A stretch of DNA of 64,000 nt, from contig JARBJD010000053.1 in the NCBI GenBank assembly GCA_033064195.1, forward strand, positions 124,001 through 188,000, given 5' to 3'. Positions 10,501 through 22,634 of the stretch are shown piece after piece. How positions within the stretch are numbered: position 1 is the first letter of the stretch; the number at the start of each line of letters is the position of its first letter. A program made the position numbers and the translations under genes. The notes under the pieces were generated by a model. That model had not been told where the DNA came from and ran no database searches. It worked only from the letters and a program-made list of their open reading frames with translations. Source of the DNA: Blattamonas nauphoetae. Its lineage: Eukaryota > Preaxostyla > Oxymonadida.

Positions 10501-12922
10501 TGGTGAGAGTGATCTCCTCGCGTTAGGTGTGTTCTGATTCGAGTAAACTTGACTCTTCGGCATCTCAACTGAGTGGGAACGATGTGGTGATTTGGCTTGT
10601 GGGACAGTCTCCACATTTTGTTCTTTCTGCTCATCGTCAATGGAACCCTTCTTCGAGTGGCCTTTGCTGTGGGATGATTTGTGAGAATGGGAGCGGTGTC
10701 TGATGTGATCGATGTCTGGTTCGTAGTTCTCCATTTCCTCCGAAGATGAGTATCGGTGTTTGTGTGTGTGCTTCTTCTCTCTTCTTCGCTGTCGTCTCTC
10801 CTTCTCCCTCTGCCTCTCCAATCTCTCCTTCTCTCTCTCTTCCCGTTCGAACTTCATCGTATCATACCCCATGTGTTCGTCCATCAATCTCGGTCTGTCT
10901 GCATCGTGTTCGCGATCTGCCAATGCTCGTTCTTCTTCTGTAAGCCCACGTGGAACATCGACAGGAGTGAACTCGAAGAGGTAGACCTGCTCGTCAAGAT
11001 AGCGGATGACACAGAATTTGATGGATGTGATGACGTCACACACAACACTGACGAGAAAACCTATGCAGAACTGAAAAAGAGGATGATGGGGATGTGGGAC
11101 ACATGAATTCGAGAAAAAGAGGTGGGACGCAACGATGAGAATAAAAAATCAACAAAATGATCCAAAAATGCATATATCGAAATTGTGTCACTGATGCAAA
11201 CCTGAATGAAGCAGACGTAGGAATAGGAGGGGATGAATGCGTAGAGGACGAAGAACGCAGCTCCCCAGATAATTGCGGAACACATCCACATCAAAAGAGA
11301 TTGTTGTGGGTGACTGAGTTCATCAGAATCCACAAAACACGGAAATATAATTCGTTGGACGAGGAGGGACACTGGAAAACAATCAGAAAAGGATGTGACA
11401 AACCACCAACGACAACGCAAGAATAAACAACCATTGCCGGGATGGGCATGTAAAAAAACTTAACTGGAGAGATTCCCCAGAATAGGAGACCCACAATAAC
11501 TCCAGCAGCAATTGCCACGATGATTCCAACGATTTGCGTTACAGTCATCAGAATAAGGTGGGAAATTTTTCCATGTTCCATGCATAAAATGCGAATAACG
11601 GTATAGACAAAGAAGGAAATATAGAGAACGATCCCGATAATCAGCAGAACGAAGGGGTGGCCATAGAAGTATCCACCAATCGAATCTTGGTAAAAGAGAG
11701 GAGTTTTATTGGATAGAGATGATAGAAAAACGTCAGTTAATGGAGAGTCAGCGTTTGAGAGAGATGTGGTTTCTTGTGAGTTCGAGGAAGACGATGGGAA
11801 GTCTGGTCTGTTGCAGATGGTGTCAATCATTTGAATGAGAGTGTTTCCGAGATATTGAATGGATCCTCGTTTTATATTTTGATCGTTGTCTTTTCCAGTA
11901 AAGAGATTGAAGGGAGTATGAATCGGGGAGAAGCGAATTCCTGGGATTCCATATGCGGAATTCTTATTCGGAAGTCCGTCACTTCCACCTCCTGAATTCA
12001 ATAGATTAAAAGCAGATGATGTGGGGCTATACATTCCTCCTGTGAGAAGATTGGCAGATGAGATAGAATTGGCGAATGCTCCTTGAGAAAAACTGGAACC
12101 ATATGCCTGGATGAGAAAGTCGGCACTACGTCCAGAACTCGTGGATTCAGCAAGAGAATACTTTCCATTAAGCCCGATTGATTCCAGTGAGATAAATCCT
12201 TTCACATTTTCGGCAAACGATGATGTCTTCAAGAAGTGGTTGAGTCCAGGAGAGCCGAGGGCATACGAGTGGCCATCAAACAAAAAAATTAACGGGTGTT
12301 GAATAACAAATGAATGAGAGTTTCGATGGATCAGACAGTCAAGAAGTTCGAGCATAACTCCACATCCAACTTTTCCCCTCGAGATGGAATTGTCGGTCGG
12401 GGAGGAATCAAATGGCGAATATATGAGGAGTGACATATTGTTTTCAGCGCTTACCGCCGCAGATGAAAGTTTGACGGCTATATATCTTGTTCCTGAGTAG
12501 GCAGAGACAAAAGACGAATGAAGGTGGAACCCATCTCCGTCGTTCTTGACAATATCCATGGAGAGGGTCGCAGGTGTTGACTGTTTCAATTTGGTCAATT
12601 TATTCCAAATAATATCTGATGTAGCTTCCCATCCAGCCGAGCCAAACGTGGTTTGATCATCACCCATTCCAGAATGCAGGGTAGCGAGAAATTCGACATA
12701 TACTGATTCTTCCGAGAATGTGGAGGCGCTTGTATATGAATTCGTTGGGCTTGGTCCCACTTCAATGAGTCCAAAGAGGAGGATGAAGTTGACCAAGAAG
12801 AAGGCAAAAACACCGAAGACTACCCAATAACAGAACGAACTAGAAAGAAGAAGGTTTTTCAATCGAGTTTTGCTGCTGATTCTTGCAGGTATAGGAGCGG
12901 CGTATTGCTCTGAAGTTTGCAT
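7593..12922 (-). CDS. ERMP1-like M28-fold membrane protein, probably not catalytic
   Basis: Six exons in compatible phase (12922-11404, 11371-11202, 11070-9649, 9556-9098, 8977-8197, 8149-7593) give 1,635 residues. One membrane helix near residues 30-50 is followed by an M28-peptidase-like lumenal domain (residues about 110-380), five more helices, a charged Ser/Lys/Glu-rich stretch of about 650 residues, three helices and a beta-rich C-terminus. Nine helices around an M28 domain match the layout of ER metallopeptidase 1. The zinc-site positions look changed: SPFDS stands where HFDS is usual, FDGHSYA replaces FNGAEEN, and the central Asp region is not recognisable, though ISLESIG and IHT remain. 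I infer a non-catalytic ER protein. The charged stretch sits on the cytosolic side by topology and is not seen in animal ERMP1. A split into two genes is possible but every exon phase fits one. Confidence 0.65.
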
Positions 12923-13104
12923 GACAATCTGGGCAGAAAACCATGGCTTGATCTGATGACAATCGGGACAGTGTCTTCTATATGCTACAAGTGAATCAAC
13001 CTCCGAACATTTACCTTATTATCCTGATTTTTGGTTCATTGAAAACAAGAATAAAGTTCGGATGGCTCTTTGTTTTCAGCCAGATGTTTGTTCTCTTCTC
13101 GGTG

Positions 13105-13185
13105 TCATGTGGGATGTATTCGCCATGTACTCCCAGAAGCGTGACCGCCACGGATGCATCTCACAAATTTGCTGAACACCTACTA
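13105..13185 (-). pseudogene. Short fossil fragment of a Crinkler/RHS-like NTPase gene
   Basis: About 75 bases closely resemble the stretch near 57070-57145 of the NTPase gene at 55932-58470, including the region encoding VQQI-EM and a nearby IP. The fragment is broken and has no surrounding gene. It lies directly downstream of the NTPase-HNH gene, which belongs to a different branch, so it is probably a leftover of an earlier neighbour or insertion. Confidence 0.55.
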
Positions 13186-13251
13186 TTCTCCAACGTACCT
13201 CGTGAAATGTGAAAAAAAAGACAATAAGCTCATCTCGATTTGACAAAAGGA

Positions 13252-16200
13252 TCACTCTGAATCCTCAGATGGTGTCGAAGATCTGTGCGGCAAAGGGATG
13301 TTTTGACCACCCTGACCATGAATCTTTTTTTGATAGAATTTAAAGTCATCTGATCGTCTCACGCGAACACCGCCTTGAAAGAATTGTTGAAGTTGTGCTT
13401 TGGGATCAAGTTTTTTGGAAGTTGTTTTTGGATGTTCGTTGGTGACAGAGGTGATGGTGTGAGAAGTTGAGTGGGATGTCTCTGGGAACAGTATACCCAG
13501 AGCTGGTAAATAAAACGATTGTTTCCCGTTCGGACAGCAAAGAAGACCTGCAAAGTCTTTCCGAGAGAACTGTTTCTTTTTGAGACGTTCAAAAAGAAGA
13601 AAATGGGTTTCTGAAATGTTGTTTCTGATTTCGTTCATTTTTTTTTTGAAGTCGGGAATAGTTGTGAATTCATCCAACGTCTTCGCTTGTCGAAAACTCT
13701 CAAACATGTCCGTGATGTTTTGATCCATGTCAAACAATTGAGTAAAGACAAAATTCCACACCAAGATAGTATCAGAGTTTAAGAGGAGACGGCTAAAAAC
13801 CAGGCGTTTCAATGATGACTTTTTTTCTTTGGACAAAGTCGATGTGGATTCAATGAGTTTTTCCAATTTCACTTCTTCATCATAGGTCATTGATTCTGGA
13901 TGATTCACAGCATTCTCGAGAGACGCTATATCTTTCAGTGATTCTTGATGATTCGCAGCAATTTCGAGAGATGCTATCTTTTTCTCTGAAGGCTTTGATG
14001 CCTTTATTATTGCGATGAGAACACTTTTTTGATCATTGAAGAGATCAGTTAAATCAGACATAATGGTGCGTCTGGGATCAGGTGAGCTGGGCATAATGGT
14101 GCTTCTGAGATCAGTCGATAGTCTTGGCAAGCCACACACCAGAGCAATCAGTGTTTCCTTAGATTTCAAGGGGACGGATATGTCTTCAATTTCATTGATT
14201 TCTTTGATCAGCTCGTCTATTTCGTCCAGTTTCTGAGCCTGTTCCGAAAACAAGCGGTTTAAAAAATCTTTTTCCAATTGTTCGAGTGATCCTGTAGCGA
14301 TGAGACTCGTCAGTGTTTTAAGCCAGAAAGCGTAATCATTCCGAGGTATTTCATTAATATCCTGTACCAAAGGTTCGTCGTCATCATGTTCCAAAGGTTC
14401 GTCGTCATCCTGTTCCGAAGATTCATCTGAATAAAGCTCAACAAGACCTAAGAGATAGTTCTGGAATTCATCACTAAAGAACTTCCTGATAACTTTATTG
14501 AGTTTGTCTTGTTCCAACTGGCGAATTGGAGTATGGACCATCATACCAGCTAGCAAAATCCACTGGTTATGTTTTTGGATGTTTTCAGAGGAGTGATACT
14601 CGAGAAGAAACTGACGTGCTCTAACCTGTGCGTCTTTCATGACCCAAGGAATCAGGAGACTCTGGTGCCGGGGAAGGAGAAGTGCATTATCGTTCAAACA
14701 TTTGAATTCAAAAGAGTCTTCTCCAAAGTCATTGAAGTTTCTGTCTCCCGAATGGAGGCGGTCCAGGATTGGTTGTAATCGTTTAAGTGCGATCGAATAG
14801 CCGTTCTTGAGTCTCAGTTTCATGGGGTTAAGAACTGACTTATCCTGTGGGATGTTTGACGGAGAGTCGAGATACTCACAACAATTCTCCAAAATCTCCC
14901 AAATGTGATTTCGTGTCCCATTCACAACAGAAATCAACAGCTGGAGATCATAGTCGTCTATCGATTGCATGTGCGGGATTCGAGCAAACAGTGGAGCAAG
15001 ATCAGCGGAGAGGAGAGGAGCCTCAGCCGCAGGCATCTCGAGGAGACGAATGGTTTCATCAGGGGGGAGCTGTTTTCCATTTTCAATGTATTCGTTGAAC
15101 ATTGATTCGGCAGAGGGGGGTGATTGAGACGGATCCGTTGGAAGAGATGGATTGGTTGGAAGAGATGGATTGGCCGGAAGAGATGGATTGGTTGGAAGAG
15201 GTGAGTATGGCGGCAAGAGTAGAGTCCGGATGTCTGACAGTGTGTACCGACAAGTCTGATTGACGATGACAGGAAGTCTACCAAAGCAGCTCGTAGGAAC
15301 ATACATTGGATAGATTGGGATGTTCGGGTTCTCCCATAAATCAAGATCAACGAAAATATCACTGGACGGAACTTTTTTTCCTTGTATTGTCTGTCGTTCC
15401 TCCGGAAAAAAAAGGATTTTGAAATGATTGGTCCAGAGACGGATCATGCGCAATGTGGCATGCAGATGACTTGTTGAAACTGAAACATCGAGGTGAAGCT
15501 TTTCAGGTCGAGCACCCAGATTTTCACGAGTTGCGAGAACAAGTTCAAACGGTGGGGGCGTCTCATTCGAGGGTTGTTCGACTGAGTCTTGTGACATCGG
15601 TGACACAAGCGAAAAAAAGTTTGGCAGAGGCTGTGTTGGGTGGATCGTAAAGACATTTCTCCTTGTCGTTGGTGGACGTTTCACGACAGTGGGGGGATGG
15701 GACAGCACCACCTGTTTATTGAGAGAGATCATTATCACGTCCATAATGTCGAATGTTTCAGGGCTTTTGTGGATGTTTGGAAGGAATCCAACGTTCGGAT
15801 ACTTCAGTTCAATTTCAAAAACACGTTTTCCATCACCAGGACGATCGCTGCCTCCGTTTGGACTGTTGCTCCACAGGTTGTAAACAAATTTGTCTTTGAC
15901 ATTTGAGAATTTCACTCCTTCGTTGGGCTTGGGGCGATCAAACATTCCAATGCCAACATTTGAAGAGGCGATGGTCCACGCAGTGTCTGTCGATAAGTTT
16001 TTGGCTTCTTTTGGGATAACATGATCACACTCATGATCGACAAACAACTCCTTCAAGATGACTCCACAGAAAGCGCATCGAAAATGATACGGATTGTCAT
16101 TTGCAGGGAGAGGGTCAACGCAGTTCACCATCAGGCGTCCTTTGTTCGTGACTTCAGAGATGCCTGCAATATCAGGATGATAACTCATTCTCCAAATATT

Positions 16201-18904
16201 TTCTTTGCTCATGAAAAAGTCTGTGGAAGCACCTTTTCCGTAATCGGTTTCGTCACTGATTGGTGGTGTCACATAGAAGAGATAAGGAAATATCTGGTCC
16301 GGACTGAGATCGTAGACAGCACTGAGGAGACAGAGCCAAAGATACATCAGATTGGGGCCAGAATCGCATAGTTCATGCTTTTTGGCCAATGTTGATTGGA
16401 TGAACATCACAGACAGTTTGTGGATTTTCAATTGTCCTTGGATGCCATACACTTGAAAGAAGAGGAGAATCGAGTCAAAGCCCACGTTGTTTGCGCCCAA
16501 CGGATTAAGATAGAATGTGAAGCATTTCAAATTGGGAGGGTTGAGCGCCGAGGTTGTGGTGTGTGTTCTTCTCGGTCTGCCTGTTCGTTGGAGGGTTTTG
16601 GGTGCATCCGGAGGATCCCTTTGTTGTTGAGTTGTACCGGATCTGTCCTTACTTTTTTCGAGTTCTTGTAGTTTAACCCCGTCCATCTTCATATGATTTA
16701 CAAACAAACACCCAAATTGGTTGTCGAAGTCAGGAAGCTTGGCTATTTGAATTGTTTGGATATCCGGGAGTTCGGCAGAACTCATGTTCGATGGGCCCCG
16801 CAAGTGCACGTACGTCTCTCCAATTGTCGCTGGGAGCTGTATTGTTGATGCGGTTTGGCCTCGACCTTTTCCATTTAACTGAATCGGTGTTGTGGAACGG
16901 ACTCGTTTGGGCTGGTGGATGATAAACCCCTGCACAATCGCATCGGAAACAAATGTGTGGAAAATTGCCCCCCTCTTTTGAGAATGTTCGGAAAGATTCG
17001 TCGTCATTGTTTGGAGAAATTTGACATAATCCGCTCTTTCTTGCACTCCGAATACATGTAATATATTGCGTTTCGCCAAATCCGTTGCAAATTCTGTATG
17101 CCAGTTGTTGCAGTCGAATTGTGGACACGAGAAATGAACCAGTTTGTGTGAGACGTCAGCCTTAAAGAGTTCATCTTCATCTTTTGGGATTCCACATTTA
17201 GTTTCTGTTGAGATGCGATTAAGTGCCTTCTGAGACAAAGATGAACTGGTGACAAAGCGTGGGATGAATGAGAAGATTTCAACTCCTCTTTGAATGTGAA
17301 TTTTGGAGTCTTGGTCGAGTTTTTCAAGTGGTTCGATCGTATTGAGGAAGGCAGCTTCCTCCTTCCGAGTGTACTTCGGAAAGACGGATTCGACGATGAT
17401 TCGTGATGATGTTTTATCCGCCTTGTTGAGTGTCTTCCATCTCGAACCCTTGGGTGAGCTGAAGAGAACATGGAATTCTGCTGGGTTCAGTTTTGAACTA
17501 TCAGTAATTTGAAGGCTGAGAAAAGATGAGGTGAAACGGGACAAACTCGTCAATGACGTGCCACGTGGTGTCCAGGAGACCGTTCTGAATTGAGTAATAG
17601 TTGAGAGTTGAGGTAGCTGAGAGTATTGATCCTTTCCTGATGATTGATCCGGCTTCGATATCTTTCTCGGCATCGATCATCTCTGCGTCGGGGTATTTCT
17701 TTGGTGTTGCACTGATATCCCTGAGGGTCACATGTGAACCTGCTTTGAATTCGGTACCGGCATCGACAATCTGGTCAAATGATGTTCTTTTTTGCTTGCT
17801 AAACATTTTTCTACTTTGTTTTGGCTTGATGTTGTAAACGTCGCCTGATCTATCAAAGAATTGATCTGGATCGGTTTCGTATTGAATAAGACATGAATTC
17901 TTGCTCAGCTGTGATCCTTCCAACAAAATCATTCTATCTTTCACCCTGAATGGCCCGTTCTTAGTTGTCTGTTGAAACGTGTTGAGTATTGAGCCTTTCT
18001 CTATCCATGATTCGCCAACGAGCTTTGATGGTTGCGTGATAATCATGTCCTTTTCGAGTAGTAGTGGTTCTGTGAGCGGTTCCAGCTTGTTGGTCCCGAT
18101 CATAAGGCGGAGAAAATAGGGGAAGTATTCCACACTTGGCACAGAGATTTGTCCCAGAAACAAAGCCGTTGAGGGTGGTGATTTCGGATCAAATCGATAT
18201 GTAGCTGGAGTGTACAGCAGTTCGACATTTTGAATGTCCTCGGTCTGTGTTGAGACGAAGTACCAGACACCATACGTGTAGAGATACGAAGGTGTATCAA
18301 AATCGATTGTCTGTTCATTCACTTCCGTCTTGATCTTGACTGTTCCCGTATTCTTCGGCTTGTGCTTCACAAACACATACGTCCCTTCTCCCTTCTTTTG
18401 TGTCGTGACATTCTGAAATGACTGAGGGAGCAATAAAAAGTGACATACTTTCACGCCAGAGCTCATCAACAATGTGATGAATGGATATCTGCTTGCGGAT
18501 TTTCCCATTCCAGGTGTTCCCGTGACAACATTGATAAACGAGGGGAAAACTGCCTGAGCTTGAACAGAGGATATTTCTTTTTTGCATTTCGCGCAAATCT
18601 GTGCGTTGACAACGATATGGCCAAAGAGAGAGTAGGCTGACGAGCGGAACAAGTACGAGACAAGTGGTTCCATTTCATTAGGTTCATTTGCACCTGTTTT
18701 AAAGGATTGGTAACAGAAACGTGTAAGATCTGAAATATCTTCATTTGTAAGTTCGGTTTCGAAATTAAGAAAGTCGTCCCGTTTAAGAATCCCAACACAT
18801 GAATCAATGACAAGTCGAAGTTTTCGGAAGAGTGGCAGATAGCTCGTGTCGGGCTCCGGAAAATCCCACAGTTTCTGTGTCTGTGTGGTAGTTGGTTGTG
18901 TCAT
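13252..18904 (-). CDS. Large P-loop NTPase fused to HNH nuclease (Crinkler/RHS-like)
   Basis: Two exons join in phase across a 31-nt intron (17516-17546, GTTTGT...CTCAG), giving 1,873 residues. A Walker A motif GTPGMGKS lies near residue 130 (about 18490-18520). Near residues 925-950 (16018-16098) the sequence reads CAFCG, then DHECDHVIP, the CxxC plus ExDHxxP pattern of HNH endonucleases. The NTPase style (GTPGxGKS at the start of an ALS-like module in a long, otherwise unmatched protein) resembles Crinkler/RHS effectors, which pair NTPases with nucleases and are thought to derive from transposons. The rest is helical. Short tandem peptides occur: NPSLPTNPSLPA near 15130-15200 and DDDEPL near 14370-14420. 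A PIP-like KAQLQQFF lies near the C-terminus. The gene looks whole. The nuclease call is good; the family placement is inference. Confidence 0.6.
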
Positions 18905-19157
18905 CTCAGAGCTGAAGGGTATTTATCGTTTAGATCATGAAAACGCAAATCATGGTCAGATCCATGGCTGATCTCCTCTCAACGCTCGCACCATGAATTC
19001 TCTACATAAATTCCAAAAAGAGACCACTCCGTGTCCCATAGTGTGAAAATAAATTTTAACTCCACAAACAGATTGGATACAACGAATGAATGATGTCGGC
19101 AATTCTGCCGTCTCAAAATTCGAGCGGAGGTGCATTTCAGAAATATCTCGTTCAATT

Positions 19158-21404
19158 TCAGTGGATATGCCGGCTTTGTTTTGAGACTGTTTCGATGCTC
19201 TTGGCAAGTTCAGGAGACGAATGACTCGCTTTGAGAATTTCGAGTTGGTCTTGGAGGAATGCCATGAATTACACTGTCTTGTCCGAAGAACTACACGGCA
19301 AATTGTACAAAATGTGCTCGATACCATCTTCGGACATAGAATCGAGGATGGTTGATGTGTCTGGAGCGTTCAAGAGAATGTAGCACAGGGTGTCAAGAAA
19401 AAGATCAACGGAAATGTCAGCGAGACAATGGTTGCACCGATACCATTTGAAAGCGAAGAGGGCGTCAAGAAGGTGACTCTGTTCGATTTCTGCGAAGATC
19501 GCTTCATTTGGATAGCGGACGATACTATGGACGACAAGCAAATCATCAAAAAACGATGTGGATGTCTCGTCTAACAACCTGTTTGACAGAAATCGCAGAA
19601 AGTCCTGGCATGGGTGTGGTCCAGGGAAGGTTTCATTCAGGACACGCCAGTTGTGCTGGTCCGTGCCTCCTGCAAGATTTGAGAAACAAAAAGACAACTT
19701 CTGCAAAGCTGCTTGGATGTGTTTTGTGAATGTGTTCGGGATGTTAATTTGGCCATGATCTTGAATCCGCGAAGATGAAAGTTCGAAAGCCAGTTCGTCT
19801 TCCGTCGCGAGCTGGGTACAATCCACAGGGAGCAGAATTCTGAGTGTTTCGTTCCACAATTTTCCATGGGCGTCATTCATTGCATCCAATTGTGCCGAAA
19901 CAAGCACCGACCAATCAAGAGCGAGTCCGTCGTCCCAAATCATCTGGATGATGTGGAGACACTGCCCAAGTGTGGGAAGAAGACCAGAATTGATGTATAA
20001 AGCAACCACATCATCCGTCCCAGTCATTGCTGTTCCCAGAAGTAACAAAATCTTCGTGATGATGTCAAAATATCCTCCCATCTCTGTCACAATGATTGTC
20101 TGGAAGGCACCTCCTTCCAATGATTGGATGTCTGTCTGCATTTCGTGGATTTGTTTGCGGTGTTGAACAATTCGGTGTTGGAGCTGGGCAAGATTCAAAA
20201 CGGTGAGAGCTCGATAAGCACTGGACAGGCCCTCACATGCAAATGAGAGAATGGAAATTTCAAGTTGTGGGAATGTTTGGATGTGAGGAGGGAAGAAGGA
20301 TGGCATTGGAACTTGATAGAGAGCAGAGGTGAGCGTTTGGAGTTGATCCTTGTCTAGCAGGAGTAAGTTGATTGCATTGTCAACGCAATGAGGACAACCT
20401 GACACGAACACCAAAAAGATAAAACTGATGATCTCTGCCGGGATGGGCGTTTTGGTGACTATCGCCAGATTTCTGAAGGTTTTGAGGAGATAATGGGGCG
20501 AAGCTGCATATTCCGGCAAGACCATCACCGTCTGAGGAAATGTCAGGGTCGAGGATTTTGGGATATCCCCAAGTGACTGAAGATGCCAGGCTGGCTTTTC
20601 GACAAATCGAGTGGTGAGAATCGTCAGAGACGGCACAAAAGTATCGAAAATGCCGAGTGCTTCGAGAACACAAACAAAGTCGTGTTGATCATGATCAAAG
20701 ATTGTGATGTTGTTGAGGAAGCGCCAGGTCTGAATCAGTGTGAATGACGAAAACAAGAAAACCATTGAAATGACTCGAAGAGAAGAGCTTTGAGTAAAAT
20801 GAAAGATTGCTCTGAGAATATCCTCACCAAAGCAATGATGAACATCGTCTGTAGGCAAGACGGCTTCTCAAGACAATCCAACGAGAATCAAGGACAGAAT
20901 GCTTCAAACCAATGTTCGCGAATATCCACAAGATTTCAACCTTGAAGAACGTAAACAACCATAAAACCCAACCGTAATCCTTTCATCCTGCGTACACATC
21001 AGATGTCGGATCAAAATGGGAATCGCATTGTGCTGAATCAGTTTTTCGCAAGTTCCACTGGTATGAACTGTGAAGAGAGTCAATAAAAGAAAAATGGCTT
21101 ACTGGTTAATTCCCGAAGTGCCATAATCAGTTCAAGAATATCTAATCGGTCCTCTGCACACAGATCCGTAAGAATGTCGTTGAGGTCCCGACACTAATCA
21201 TCTGAGAGGATGTTCGGAACAAACCTGGTCTGACATAGCGAAGGGTTGTATGTCACGGTCAGTTCTGTCAATGTCATAATCAAATGTGGTTCTTCTTCGA
21301 TTGCGTAGAACAATCGTGTTCGTTTGAGTCGATCGTTCCCGTTCTGATGTATTTTGCACATAGTTCAGGTGCTCCGAGAAGCGAGAGTGATCTGTTTCAC
21401 TCAT
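19158..21404 (-). CDS. KPNA: Importin alpha-like armadillo protein
   Basis: Six exons (21404-21225, 21193-21103, 21067-20973, 20940-20910, 20866-19295, 19249-19158) join in phase to 686 residues; introns are 31, 35, 32, 43 and 45 nt. The N-terminus has a weak IBB-like segment (IVLRNRRRTTFD). Spliced exons 2-4 then read like the first armadillo repeats of importin alpha, with LIQHNAIPILIRHL followed by VEILWIFANI, matching the conserved AVWALGNIA. The C-terminus (QLEILKASHSSPELAK) fits the last helix of the family. Importin alpha links classical NLS cargo to importin beta for nuclear import. Most WxxxN cargo-binding positions in the middle repeats are not obvious, and the protein is longer than the usual 520-560 residues, so cargo binding may differ. 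The last donor (GTAGTT) is weak. Confidence 0.7.
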
Positions 21405-21472
21405 TTGTGTTGGTAGTGAAAGAGTTTGTCTGACCTGCACTTTTGGCTGGTCAGAGATGGATTCTAATTATC

Positions 21473-21492
21473 ATAAGGGTCAGATCTCTATC
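21473..21492 (+). promoter_or_regulatory. Motif shared with hAT-like element ends, upstream of BCCIP
   Basis: The motif AAGGGTCAGATCTCTATCT lies about 20 bases before the BCCIP start codon. The same string, through CTCTATCT, occurs inside the left end of the element at 50163, and its core AAGGGTCAGATCTC also occurs at 32153-32166 and 55381-55394. It may be a core promoter element used both by the host and by the elements, or a trace of an old insertion. The sequence match is plain; the role is guesswork. Confidence 0.35.
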
Positions 21493-21509
21493 TGCCTTTA
21501 TCATCAACA

Positions 21510-22475
21510 ATGTCTGATTCAGAGCCTATTTCCAAGCAGAAACGAACACGGTCATCCAAATCAGAAGACCATGATTCATCACCTGAACTCGATTCGGATC
21601 AGGAGGAGGGAACAGTAAACGTCAATTTTGACGTGTTCCATCCTGTCGAAGAAGATGCACACGATATTTCAGGACTACTGATGCACTTTGTGGATGACCA
21701 TCCTTTCCACTCAATGGATATTGCTGATCTTATCATCTCACAAGCACGAAATGGCGAAGGAATAGGCAGTGTCGTCAGCACAAATGAAGGAGAAGATGTT
21801 GTGGGTGTTTCATCAATCATCGACCTTCAATTTAGTGCAGCCAATCAGGGCGTCACAGATATTCTCCACTACGTTCGGACTATAGTCACCAACGCAGAAA
21901 AGTCAACTGAACCGTCTCTCACCCAAGCAAACAACATAGATTTGTTCAAGCAATGTTTGGACGGTCACCATCCAACTTCTCTCGTTCTGTTTGAACGAAT
22001 GATTAACATTATTCCTCAATTATCACCACATATCTACAGATCTCTCATCTCCGAACTCCATAACTCTATTGAAGAAAGTGATCCAAAGAAAAATCCACGA
22101 TTCGTACCACCACCTCAATTTCGATCGACTCATTACCTTATTTTGTCACGGATCATTATTGAAGAGTCTGACATCGCATCGAACAAGTCTCAACCATCAA
22201 AAAGGAAACACAAGAAAAAAGAAAAGGTCAAAGAGAAGGAAATTGACATCAATCAAGCGATATTTCCACATCCAGAGGATGAAATCTTCATGAAGAACCA
22301 AAGCGCATCGTTTCTCTTCCCAATCGTCGCAGACCGCTTTGGAGAAGAGGATACTGGACTCTCACAAAGAGGAATCGCTATTTTGCTCACACGTGAAAAT
22401 TTTGAGCGGTCCTCTCAAGAACTTTTTGATTTCTATGGTATTCCTGATGCTGAACTCCCAAAAAAACCAGATTGA
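21510..22475 (+). CDS. BCCIP: BCCIP/Bcp1 family protein
   Basis: A single exon encodes 321 residues. After an acidic, basic-patch-containing N-terminus come the family signatures: VNVNFDVFHPVEEDAHDI (like VNVDFEAY), IGSVVS, VVGVSSIIDL and, later, LVLFERMINIIPQLSPHIY, which matches the LLLSERFINVPPQIALPMY block of BCCIP. Yeast Bcp1 is a nuclear chaperone for ribosomal protein uL14, and the human protein also binds BRCA2 and p21. A lysine-rich stretch KRKHKKKEKVKEK near residue 230 could serve as a nuclear signal. Length is normal for the family. It is divergently arranged with importin alpha, the two start codons being 105 bases apart, so both probably share one small promoter region. Confidence 0.88.
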   Translation: MSDSEPISKQKRTRSSKSEDHDSSPELDSDQEEGTVNVNFDVFHPVEEDAHDISGLLMHFVDDHPFHSMDIADLIISQARNGEGIGSVVSTNEGEDVVGVSSIIDLQFSAANQGVTDILHYVRTIVTNAEKSTEPSLTQANNIDLFKQCLDGHHPTSLVLFERMINIIPQLSPHIYRSLISELHNSIEESDPKKNPRFVPPPQFRSTHYLILSRIIIEESDIASNKSQPSKRKHKKKEKVKEKEIDINQAIFPHPEDEIFMKNQSASFLFPIVADRFGEEDTGLSQRGIAILLTRENFERSSQELFDFYGIPDAELPKKPD

Positions 22476-22634
22476 GCATCAGGTCAAAAAATAACATTTC
22501 ATTGACAAATCTTTGCATTATGACCATGATTTTCTGATTTTCTGTAAAATGTCGATTCCCAAAGCATTGTTCATGGAGACATGTCGATCGTGCCCAACTT
22601 TTTGTGTGAATCGCCTGAATCCGAGAGATCTGCG

